A stretch of DNA of 64,000 nt, taken from the NCBI GenBank assembly GCA_037013685.1, contig CM072896.1, positions 13,279,444-13,343,443 of the forward strand. Reading direction: 5' to 3'. This DNA comes from Acridotheres tristis (lineage: Eukaryota > Chordata > Aves > Passeriformes > Sturnidae). Numbering within the stretch: the first letter of the stretch is position 1; the number at the start of each line of letters is the position of its first letter. The translations under genes and the position numbers were made by a program. The notes under the pieces are model-generated. The model was not told the DNA's origin, ran no database searches, and saw nothing but the letters and a program-made list of their open reading frames with translations. Shown here one piece after another: positions 56,101-64,000 of the stretch.

Positions 56101-59100
56101 GTCCCTTGCTGACATGAAAACAAGAGAAGGCCCTACAGAATCCAGCTGGTGGGTGGAGTGGTCCCTCTGCCCTGGCAGCTGTCCCCGGCCAGGCCTTTGG
56201 AAGGGAGCGATGGCAGCTCTGTGACCACCAGGCTGCGAGGCAGGGGAGGTGCGGCCGCAGCGCCCTGTGCTGGGCCAGCAAGGGAAGTCCTGCTGGAAGC
56301 AGTTTTTTTTATCTGGGCTGCCTGGGCCTGGCGTTTGAATGCTTGGAAATGCTCTTCTCCAGATGTTTCCTAGCACATGCTGGCTCTGTTTATAAACAGC
56401 TCCTCAAAGCAGAGCCTGCTGGGGGCTGCTCGCGGCAGGCCCTGCACGGCTCCCCTGCACCGTGGCACGGGGTCTGGGGCCACAGGTCACCACTGTCCCC
56501 TCTCATCTAGATGGGTTATAGCAGTTAACAAAAGCCCCAAATGCCTCCTCTTCATCACTTCTCCCTTTCTTCTGGCTAACAGCGTCCTGCCCCGATGCAT
56601 CCTGGTGGTGGTGGCATCTCCGGGCTCCCTTCCTGCCCATGCTTCTGCTGCCGGGGGCACAGAGAGGAGGGCACACTGCCGTGCCTGAACTGCCTGTTCC
56701 CAGGGAGATCCCAGCCACTCCAGGGGCTTGGGTCAGGGAGACATTTCCTCTGCATCCATTTGGGGTTCAGTTCCTTGATGATTGTCTCAAGGGCACATCC
56801 TGACAGCACACTCATCCAGCCCCAGGAGTTTTCCCCTTATGTTTTGCCAAAATTTGAGGTGAGTTCCAAGGGGTGACGTCAGGCAGGACAGAGTGGAGTG
56901 GGTGCAGGCTGTATCAACTGTTTGGCTTTGGTTGTTGTGCTTTGCCAGCCCCATCTCCTCTGAAGAGAACAATGCTCTCATACTTGTCACTCCTTCCACT
57001 TCTGACTGGGTGGAGGTGCCTTTCAGCCATGTTCTTCTCTGTTCTGGCCCTTACAGGACAGCACCTGATTGAAAGACAAAAGCCAAGAGAAATCCTGTCT
57101 AAACAGCTGCCAGTGGCTCTGCCAGGATACCTCTCCCTTGGTTGGCCTGAGCCCCAGGCTGTTGTGCTCAGCTGTGAGCAGGTTCCCAAATCACCGGCAC
57201 TCCACTGCGCAGCCACGTGCAGCTCATCACATCCTGGATGTCACCTCACATTGGTCCCTGCGGATGGCCCTGCCCTCCCTGCCAGCCCCACACCCTGCAC
57301 AGGGCTGGGGGAGGACAGCCCTGTCACAGCCAGCGCTGGGAGGAAGGGCTGAACAATGGCTGCTTGTCAGTCTGCCTCCTCTTCCTGTAGAAAAGGGCAC
57401 AAAGCACAAAGTTATCAGCCATCCACGAGTCATCTGGGGAGCGGCATTGCTGGGAAGTTGAGTCATGTGATACAGATTTGCCTCAGCCCCACCATGGCCT
57501 GGGTGCTTGCAATTTTTTTATCCTGGCTGCTTGCAGTGGCTGTAATCTTGTCCCTTAGCTTGGGCAGCATGTACTTGGAGGTAAGAATGGGAAAGGAATC
57601 AACTTCACTGCTGTGGAGCTGGAAATGTGCTCCCCTCTGTGGTACTGCTTACCCTCTCCCTCCTGCCGACTTCCAGCATAACATTCTGGGCAGGAGGGTG
57701 GTTCTCTTGGCACTGCTGAGGAGAAGCAGAGAAGGGCTTGAGCCACTCTCTGGGTCTGAGCACTTCAGGAAGCTGATTGGTACATGACTGGGGTTTGTCT
57801 TTGCAGGTTGAGCTTCCCTCTATTGCTGCATGGAGAATGTTCCTTTTCTAAGGAGCAACCCATCCATGAATTGTCCTTGCCTGTCCTCAAGACACAGAGG
57901 CAGAGCCCTTTATTCTTTCCCCACCCTTTAGATCCAATGAGCTGTGATGAGGCAGCCTGTCCTTCACCCCCCTTCCCTGGGAAGCATGGATACAAGTGAT
58001 TCAAGACTGAGCCCTCCTTCCATGGAAAACTGGCACTTGAAAAAACTCTTTCTGTTCTTAATCACATGAAAGGGAGTGGTGTAAAGATGCTTAATGAAAT
58101 GGGAAATATCAGTGCTTTAATGGAAAGTTTTAAGGAAGTGATGCTGCACTATGCTTGTGGTTCTCCAGGTCAGGAAATAAGAAAGATATTCACAGTTGAC
58201 ATCATTAATAGAGCCACATTTTCTGCTGGGGTAATTCTGCTGGTGGCTGTTGAATCCTGGCAGTCACTTTGATCCAGAGCACAGGCCAGAAGGATGGATT
58301 TGATGGTCTGATCTCTGTACAAGCTGTAGGAGTCCCTGGGCAAGTGGGACTGGGCAAGCTCAACACAGCTTCTTAGAAGAAAAATTTAAATTTAAATGCT
58401 TGCAGTGGAGAGCATTGCCTCTGGAGCTGTCCCAGGGGCAAATGTCCCTGCATCTGTCTTACATCAGAGGAGTCCAGCTTCAGCTTCCAAGCATAGGACC
58501 ACTTTAAACATTTGGGTGCTAAATCTACCAACAAGTTCTCATTGCCTTGAGCTGCATAGAGACTTGGATGGTGTCTGACAGGTTTGAAGAGCAACCAGTG
58601 GTAGGCTTGGCTTATTCTTTCTAACAGTGTTTCTTCTTGACATCTTCACAGCAAGGTGTAAAAATCCCCTTCTTTTTACAGCAAGATGTAAAAAACTTTA
58701 CCTTAAGTGTGAGGGCTGGAAGGAGAGAGCAGTGTTGGCAGCCCTGGGCTGTGAGAGGGTGGTGAGGGGTCACAGGTCCCCCCTGCTCTCCTCTGAAACA
58801 GCAGGCTGCTCTCAGATGCTCAGCTTTGCAGCAGGGGATGCTGTTTGAGGGAAGAAGACACTCAAACTGAATGGGAGCAATTTTGGGGGCAGATCCAGCT
58901 ACTTGGGGAATAGCATGGGATTAATTCAATTCCTGCAAGTGAGAGCAGCCAGCGTATAGATGGTGAGGTATATTCTCTGACGCAGGACTGAGAAAGAAGA
59001 CAAATTTCTGGGCTGCTTGCTTAGGTAATTGAAAATAGGACATTTCTGGTGGTTCACCCAAGGCACTGGGGATGTGGTTTTGTCTCTACACAGCCGTGTG

Positions 59101-59813
59101 AGCAGTCACACAATCCTGTGTCCACTTGGCTCACCAGAATGATGCTGGTAGAAACAAAAGGGGCTTTATGAGACGGTAAGCAGCATGGTTTGAAGTCTGG
59201 GCAATATCCTGTGCAGAGGGATGGAGAAAAAGGCAGCCTGTGAAGTACTGGCTGTTCTGAGAGGCTGGATGCTTCCAGACAGAAGACAAGCATGGTGAGA
59301 TCCCTTGAGTGGGTGGTAGATCCTGTGCTATGATCCTGACCTGCCCAGACTTGAGGTGACTGCTCTTCAGGCTGCATTCCCTGACATCCCTGTGCCTGTT
59401 TTTCCTCTCTTTCCAGGCACACCTTCTGGCAGTATCGCCGTGAGAACCCCCAAACCAAAGTGGGGGAGCCCCCTCCTGATGGGCTGCCAGGCTTCAACAG
59501 TGGTGTCCTGCTCCTGAACCTGGAAGCCATGAGGCAGTCCAAGCTCTACAACCAGCTGCTGGAGCCCACCATGGTGCAGAAGCTGACAGAGAAGTACCAC
59601 TTCAAGGGCCACCTTGGGGACCAGGATTTCTTCACTATGGTGGGAATGGAGCATCCAGAGCTTTTCCATGTGCTTGACTGCACATGGAACCGGCAGCTTT
59701 GCACATGGTGGAGGGACCACGGATACAGTGATGTGTTTGACCAATACTTCCAGTGTGAGGGGGAGGTCAGAATATACCATGGGAACTGCAACACCCCAAT
59801 CCCTGAAGACTAA
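28559..59813 (+). CDS. XXYLT1: XXYLT1, xyloside alpha-1,3-xylosyltransferase (complete, 4 exons)
   Basis: XXYLT1 is an ER type II membrane enzyme of glycosyltransferase family 8. It uses UDP-xylose to add the second xylose to Xyl-Glc-O-Ser on EGF repeats of Notch. Exons 28559-28954, 34523-34670, 47258-47390 and 59417-59813 join to 1074 bases: 357 residues and TAA. Residues 19-35 form a hydrophobic Ala/Leu-rich membrane anchor. The metal- and nucleotide-sugar-binding D-x-D motif is DLD at 190-192. Residues near 240-357 hold PGFNSGVLLLNLEAMR, HLGDQDFFTM and the C-terminal HGNCNTPIPED, all nearly as in human. Human XXYLT1 is 393 residues as I recall; the difference is a shorter N-terminus and stem. 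The start is ATG in a strong context (GCCATGG); no in-frame ATG lies upstream in the open frame. Confidence 0.97.
28955..34522 (+). other. XXYLT1: XXYLT1 intron 1, 5.6 kb
   Basis: GC-richer than the ACAP2 introns. It contains the tail of the promoter CpG island, a second CpG island at about 31030-31460, and two long open frames of unknown meaning: + strand 31946-32821 and - strand 33397-34275. No transposon recognised. Confidence 0.85.
31030..31460. promoter_or_regulatory. Intronic CpG island in XXYLT1 intron 1
   Basis: CpG-dense stretch (for example the GCCGGGAGCGCAGCCGGGCG region near 31209 and the GGCGGCGGGAGGACCCGGCC region near 31269) about 2.4 kb downstream of exon 1, separated from the first island by sequence poor in CpG. 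It could be an alternative XXYLT1 promoter, the start of an antisense transcript, or a gene-body island. A consensus splice donor (CCG|GTAAGA) reads on the - strand at about 31331. Confidence 0.55.
34523..34670 (+). CDS. XXYLT1: XXYLT1 exon 2
   Basis: A 148-base exon encoding residues 133-181 (VIVHDVNELTEKLFPIVEAM and FSAGSGTYYSDSIFFLSVAM) plus one base of the next codon. The acceptor is CTGCCAG and the donor is GTAGGT. The exon itself begins GTAATA directly after AG, so the boundary looks like an acceptor joined to a donor. Confidence 0.96.
42522..42799 (+). repeat. Dispersed direct repeat, copy 1 (family unknown)
   Basis: Aligns by eye over about 260-280 bases with a second copy 2 kb downstream. 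Shared blocks include GGGCAGGATGGAGAACCCAG, TTTGTGTAAATAAA, GCTGGCATCCCTGC, GCTGAGGCTTCT, GGACAGCTGGCTG and CTCTGGGTTGCACAGGGAC, with small gaps between. An AATAAA lies at 42587. It could be a solo LTR, an unnamed avian repeat, or a local duplication. I do not recognise the family. Confidence 0.8.
43614..43678 (+). mobile_element. CR1 non-LTR retroposon, 3'-end fragment
   Basis: The sequence GAGCTGGACTCGATGATCTT followed by AAAGGTCTTTTCCAATCTAA and an ATTCCATTATTCTG end matches the canonical CR1 3' terminus in + orientation, with several substitutions. Only about 65 bases are clear. The upstream part is too divergent to place. Confidence 0.88.
44534..44791 (+). repeat. Dispersed direct repeat, copy 2 (family unknown)
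   Basis: Same orientation and order of blocks as the copy at 42522-42799, with AATAAA at 44599. Differences include loss of part of a CTG run and a CAGCT-rich insertion. The divergence indicates an old duplication or two independent insertions of one family. Confidence 0.8.
46150..46205 (+). promoter_or_regulatory. CCAAT/TATA-like cluster with 14-base inverted repeat
   Basis: CCAAT at 46150-46154, TATAAATAG at 46178-46186 and an inverted repeat GCATTA-CA-TAATGC at 46192-46205 that contains TTACATAA, a D-box-like (PAR bZIP/NFIL3) site. The cluster may be an enhancer or cryptic promoter in intron 2. The motif match alone is weak evidence. Confidence 0.3.
47258..47390 (+). CDS. XXYLT1: XXYLT1 exon 3: DxD motif
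   Basis: A 133-base exon encoding EITQIIQVDLDLKYKTNIRD, LFDEFDNFPEGA and VIGIAREMQPVY. It holds the DLD motif (residues 190-192) required for Mn and UDP-xylose binding in GT8 enzymes. It ends two bases into an arginine codon. The acceptor is CTTTCAG and the donor is GTACAG. Confidence 0.96.
48241..48278. repeat. Tandem duplication, 19-base unit, 2 copies
   Basis: The unit CTCCTTCCCTACTGGAAGC is followed directly by a second CTCCTTCCCTACTG that then diverges. A small replication-slippage event. Confidence 0.8.
52984..53019. repeat. Tandem duplication of a palindromic 14-mer
   Basis: TTGTAGCAAGTGCTAT and TTGTAGCAAGTGCTAC repeat with a period of 20 bases. Each unit contains GTAGCA-AG-TGCTA(C/T), a near-perfect inverted repeat, complete in the second copy. 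Confidence 0.75.
58648..58707. repeat. Tandem duplication, 30-base unit, 2 copies
   Basis: Two adjacent units begin ACAGCAAGGTGTAAAAA and ACAGCAAGATGTAAAAAA, each followed by a C/T-rich part. They differ at several positions. Confidence 0.75.
59417..59813 (+). CDS. XXYLT1: XXYLT1 exon 4: C-terminal catalytic half
   Basis: Completes the split arginine and encodes the last 131 residues: HTFWQYRRENP, then GLPGFNSGVLLLNLEAMRQS, GHLGDQDFFTM, MEHPELFHVLDCTWNRQLCT, WWRDHGYSDVF and the end HGNCNTPIPED, followed by TAA. The acceptor is TTCCAG. Confidence 0.97.
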
Positions 59814-60418
59814 GGCACCCACTGCCCTCAGGGGCAGCTCTGACTGCAGCAAGACCTGCAGAGCCATAGTGGCTGCACTGTCAGTCCCTCAGGTTGGGTG
59901 ACCAGCTCTGATCCAGCATAATCCAGGGGAATCTAGAATTCCCAAGAGCATTCAGTATCCTACTGCCTGTAGCCTCACCCCCCAAGAGGAAGGGCAGTTC
60001 AGCTGTTGGAACAGGACATCCACAGCCACTGTATCCAGGGCTCAGCTCTGGATGAAATCCACAGTGCTCATCTGTGCCTCAGCTGCTGGGGCATGGGGAC
60101 AGCCATCAGAGACTGCTGCTTTTGCACTAGGCTGGGTCCCTGGGTGCTGTGCAGATTTGCCTTGTCTGATGGTCTGCAGGAGTCCCCAGCGAGCAGTTGT
60201 GTTTCCTTTGTCATTCCTTGGTGGCCCATTTCTGCACCTCATGCAGAGAATTGGTCTGGTCCCTCCGGAGAGCAGACATGTCCTCAGGTCATCGTCGTTT
60301 TGAAGCATTCCAGAAAGGCTAGAGGGCTTTAAAGACTCAAAAGCTTCAAATTCGGTTACTTACATACAAAAAATGAATGCTACATAAGCTTTCAAGCCTT
60401 CTGTTAGTTCTTCTTAGC

Positions 60419-60424
60419 AATAAA
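60419..60424 (+). terminator. XXYLT1: XXYLT1 proximal polyadenylation signal AATAAA
   Basis: Canonical hexamer about 605 bases after the stop, with a GT-rich downstream element at about 60452-60470. Confidence 0.7.
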
Positions 60425-60516
60425 AGCTTTACTGCCCTATGTTGTCCTAGAAGTGTTCAGTGAGTGTGTAGCAATAGATTCATTTTTCTAGCTTTGCCTT
60501 TAACTTTTCATATGAG

Positions 60517-60522
60517 AATAAA
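60517..60522 (+). terminator. XXYLT1: XXYLT1 distal polyadenylation signal AATAAA
   Basis: Second canonical hexamer about 100 bases after the first, with T-rich and TG-rich sequence at 60543-60560. Confidence 0.6.
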
Positions 60523-60540
60523 GCTGCAGATGTCAGACAC

Positions 60541-63500
60541 GCTTGGCTGTTTTTCTGTGGCACAACTGAAGTCCTGTGCAATAGGAGGTTTCCTGCTCTT
60601 ATCATGATTAAAAAGTATCTGATGTGTATCTGCTGGGCAGTTGAGTGTGGTGCCCCACATAGCTTATCCCACATCTGTCCCATGTGAGTGATGCAAATAG
60701 ACAAGCTGGATTTTTAAAGATCATCACTGCTGTAGCCAGGGTTGGTTTCGAAGGAGCTGGGAGCTGCCTGTGCTGTGAATGAGTGAGCTGCAGGCTGAGC
60801 ACACTGTTCCTTGAATCAATGCTGCCTTGGTGAGCCCCGCATGGGCCTGTGTCAGGGCCTGCACGGCTCATTAACCCCCTCCAGCCCAGCCCAGCTTGTT
60901 TTACACCCCATGTGTGCATCTGTGTGATGTGCACGTGCAAGAGAGAGGTGTGGGCACTTGATTGTGGCTTAATAACAGAACACACCATATGTGCCAGGAG
61001 TGTCCTGGGCTCCTTCACCCGTGCCCATGAATGAACTTAATGGGGGAGAGGCTCCCTTCCCTCAAACTGATGTGCAGAGGCAGCAGGCTATGGTATGGGC
61101 TGCATCCTGAACCCTGCCCTCTCTGATGTGCTGAACCAATCCATTTCCAAATAACACAAAACCTTGTCTATAAGTATTTTCTGCTCCCTAAGGAAGAAAC
61201 AGCAAAGAGATGATTAAAGGTGAGGGAAAGACACAGTGCCCTGCTGTGTTAGACTCACATTTTCACCAAAAAACAAGGTGATCCAACCTCACTGTGCAAG
61301 GCAAGGCAGCCAAGCTTGCTGGAAGCTGCAGCGGGGCAGGATTTGGGGCAGGTGATGCATTGTGATGATGCACCCTGAAGGATGAGGAAGATCCCTGGTG
61401 CTTACTGGTCAGGTCTCACTGGTAGCACCAGTGAGACAAGGGGCTTCACATGCCAGGGCAGGACCTTACCATCAGTTTGGAAATGGCCGTGCTGGAAATA
61501 CAGGCCAGGCTGCTTATGTCACCAGCACTAGGGAGGGGTGGGATGATGAGCAAATGTGGCTTTTACTGGGGACTGAGCAGCTCTGAGGTGGCTGTGGGTA
61601 CCTCCCAAAAGCAGCATGATGGGTGCTGCTCGGGAGACAGGGCTGTGTGGGGCCAGGTGCCCTCCCTGCCCCACAATCATTCCTGGAGCTGGGCCGGGCA
61701 TTGTACCCCCTCTACCTGCAGCCAGGGGATGCTCGCCATAGGGTTGGGAGCATTTCTCCCTCTCTGTGGAGTCCCAGAGTCTATGTGGGAGAACACCTAC
61801 AGGTGGCTACTATGGCCCCAAGGCTGAAACCTTTTGCTTAAGTATTTTTCAAGAAATAAATTCTTTTTTTTTTTTTTTTGGTTCAAAATCACAGTCCACT
61901 GGGAAACTCACTGCATTCTTTTTCAGCTAGGAAAAGCGTAGTTAAGTGAAACATTTAATGGAGCTTTATTGGTTTTCCCCAGGCAGCAGCCCCCTCTCAG
62001 CAGTGCCGGCCCCGGCCCGACCCGCGCGGTCCCCGGGGCCGTGACTGAGCAGCGCGGGCAGCAGGGACCGCACGGCGCTATTTATAGACCCCGCACGTAG
62101 CTCCCTGTGCAATTATCTCCCCTTCATGCCCTGCTGATTGCAGGCACTAATGAGCTCAGCTGCAGAGAGCGTCGTGGCAGCCTGGGGCTGACTCGTGGGG
62201 CTGCCGGCTCCGCCTTTTCAAAGGGTGCTGCTTTGGGGCAGAAGCAGAGCTTGCTGTGCATCCCTGAGGGCACTGCCTGCCCAGGAGCCCTTACCCTACA
62301 GCAGTTTCTGGACTAAGTGCCCAGTCAGCATTTCCTTCAATTCCTGGAAGAATGGGGATTCTCCTTCCCAGCCCTTCTTTGCCCTCCTGCACCCTCTTGC
62401 TGCAGCCCATCCTCAGCCAGGTGTTGTTCCACGCACACAGACCTGAGCATCCTCTCCCGGTCCTGTGATGCTGGCCCAAGGCCAGGACAACGAGCACATA
62501 GCAGCTGCCAGCACAATCATGGTGAAAGATGCCCAGAAACCATTAAAGAGCACCAGTTTGCCCCTGGGCACTGGGGATTTGCTGTGGAGACCCTGCAGCA
62601 GCAGCACTGGGACTGACAGGCAGCTCCTGGTCTCCAGAGGGCTGGCACTGTGTCCCCTGCCTAGCAAAGGGCATCTGCAGACTCCAGAGCCTGGTTATGG
62701 GTTGGTTGGAGCCCCTCTGGAGATGCAACAGGCTAAAGGCAGCCCTTGGGGAGTGGCAAGTGTGGCCATGCTGCTGTGACACGCAGCAACTGGGGGACAC
62801 AGCTGGGACACAGCTGCTCCTGGGAGCAGGAGACCAGTCCCACCAGCACAGGCTGGTGGAGAGGGATGGGGCACATTGCATCCATGGGAGAGCTGCAGTG
62901 ATCTCTGCAAGGATGTGGTGGGCTTTATCCTAAGGTTATTCAGCCCAGAGCTCCTCCATCACGGATTCCTGCTCCTTGTCTTCTCACCTGCTGGCTCACA
63001 GCAAAGTGCTGCTCGTGTCAAGAGCCCCATGTTTTTCCAGGGTGGAGAAGGAGATGGGAAAGCAAAGGAGTCTCCTTTGTAGAAGATCGAGCTATGTAAA
63101 ATAGTTCTGTATCTTAAGCTTTAGGGGGAAATTCAGTTTTTTATGTCACTCAGCATTCATGAGGAATTGCATGTAGAGAAAACAGTATTCATTATTTTCT
63201 GCCCAGCTTGGCTTCCAGCCCTATGCTGGAGCTGCATGAGATTTTTGCCCTCGTCTCCTGCATTTCATAACATCATCAGTGTTTATTCTCTTACTCATTT
63301 GTACTTCTTTCCCATTTGAAATAATCAATTGTTGGTATAAACTCACCTAGGGAGCAATTACTGTAAGCCTAACCCAAACAGGCACTGGGGTGCTCCATTA
63401 AGCAATATCACCGCCCTCCCTCTCGGCTGATCCCAGAGGATACAATATTTACTTTTCAGCTGTGCTATTCATACCAAGCGCACTTCGGTCAGCATGCCAA

Positions 63501-64000
63501 GAATAACACAAAGCCTAACAACGGGCTTCAGCGCTAAGATGGAGTTTCTGACTTTAAAAAACAAAAAAATAAAAAGCCAACCTATTATTTTGCCTTTGCT
63601 GAGAAATGCCTGGCAGCAGCAGAGCAGGCAGGTTCCAGAACCACCCCTCTGCCTTCAACAAAGCCATGGGGAGCGTGAAGTCTGTCCTGAGGGACAAAGA
63701 AAAATGAAAAAAAAAAAAGCGCAGTAAGCCTGGGACACGGGTCAGCAACTGCCTGCTTTTCCTTTTAATACGGATTTTATTAAGTTGCTGCAATGTTTTG
63801 TGAGCGTTTCCTCAAAAGCTTTCCAGAGCTATGGAGAGACACTTTCCACAGCACCTGTAGATATTTCAGCCAGGTTTTTAGTACCTGTCTCTGACCATCA
63901 CAGACCCTCTGCAGATTTAATTACTAATTGCAAAGAAATTGCTGCCCGCTCCTATAGCCTTTTCATTGCCAGCAGGGTTTGCTTTGTCCAATTCTCTTCT
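60541..64000. other. Intergenic sequence downstream of XXYLT1
   Basis: No protein-coding gene recognised. It holds a T16 run at 61864-61879 just after an AATAAA (61855), a CpG-rich promoter-like island at about 61980-62220, and a stretch at about 63100-63560 with few repeats. In mammals this side of XXYLT1 leads toward FAM43A through a gene-poor interval, which fits the absence of exons. Confidence 0.75.
61980..62220. promoter_or_regulatory. CpG-rich, TATA-containing promoter-like island
   Basis: About 20 CpG dinucleotides in some 240 bases, in a region otherwise poor in CpG. At its centre is CTATTTATAG (62078-62087), which reads as TATAAATA on the - strand and is also a perfect palindromic MEF2-type site. 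Orientation is not decided. It may be the promoter of an unannotated non-coding RNA, or an enhancer. Confidence 0.5.

Larger units (their letters stand above)
47391..59416 (+). other. XXYLT1: XXYLT1 intron 3, 12.0 kb
   Basis: No exon or transposon recognised. It has small duplications at 48241-48278, 52984-53019 and 58648-58707, and a modest CpG cluster near 48790-48840. Long open frames in the GC-rich parts (for example around 55535-56023) resemble no protein. Confidence 0.85.
59814..60540 (+). other. XXYLT1: XXYLT1 3' UTR with two polyadenylation signals
   Basis: AATAAA occurs at 60419-60424 and at 60517-60522. The first is followed by a GT-rich stretch (GTGTTCAGTGAGTGTGTAG), and the second by TTGGCTGTTTTTCTGTGG. 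Either or both may be used, giving a 3' UTR of roughly 630 or 730 bases. Confidence 0.75.

Noticed and set aside
58295..58325. Possible CR1 3'-end remnant (TTGATGGTCTGATCTCTGTA)
   Set aside because: It resembles the CR1 end only loosely, and the flanking CR1 signature is missing, so it is not annotated.

Overview
This is nuclear DNA from a bird. Two 3'-end fragments of CR1 retroposons with typical avian sequence, short introns and two vertebrate genes with GT-AG introns support this. I cannot name the species. There is no operon, phage, CRISPR array or bacterial system here.

Region 1 (1-23994, + strand) holds the 3' part of ACAP2, an Arf6-directed GTPase-activating protein. Fourteen constitutive coding exons, plus one in-frame candidate cassette exon, can be placed to the base from splice sites and reading phase. 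Joined, they encode the last 532 residues (567 with the cassette): PH domain, ArfGAP zinc finger, a serine-rich linker, ankyrin repeats and the C-terminus. The upstream exons for the BAR domain lie before base 1. The introns are AT-rich and almost free of recognisable repeats.

Region 2 (23995 to about 28200) is the ACAP2 3' UTR, its possible polyadenylation site near 24770, and spacer. A CpG island (about 28210-29110) then marks the promoter of XXYLT1.

Region 3 (28559-60540, + strand) is the complete four-exon XXYLT1 gene. It encodes a 357-residue type II membrane GT8 xylosyltransferase that extends the O-glucose glycan on Notch EGF repeats. Its three introns (5.6, 12.6 and 12.0 kb) are clearly more GC-rich than those of ACAP2. 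They hold a second CpG island, a CR1 end, a pair of direct repeats of unknown family and several small repeats.

Region 4 (60540-64000) is downstream of XXYLT1. It has no recognisable gene, but carries a CpG-rich, TATA-containing, promoter-like island near 62000.

The tandem ACAP2-XXYLT1 order matches the vertebrate neighbourhood known from human 3q29. The two proteins act in different processes (endosomal Arf6 traffic and ER Notch glycosylation), and nothing seen links them functionally. The most testable leads are the alternative ACAP2 exon with its internal cryptic donor, the two unexplained CpG islands, and the repeated 0.26-0.28 kb segment in XXYLT1 intron 2.
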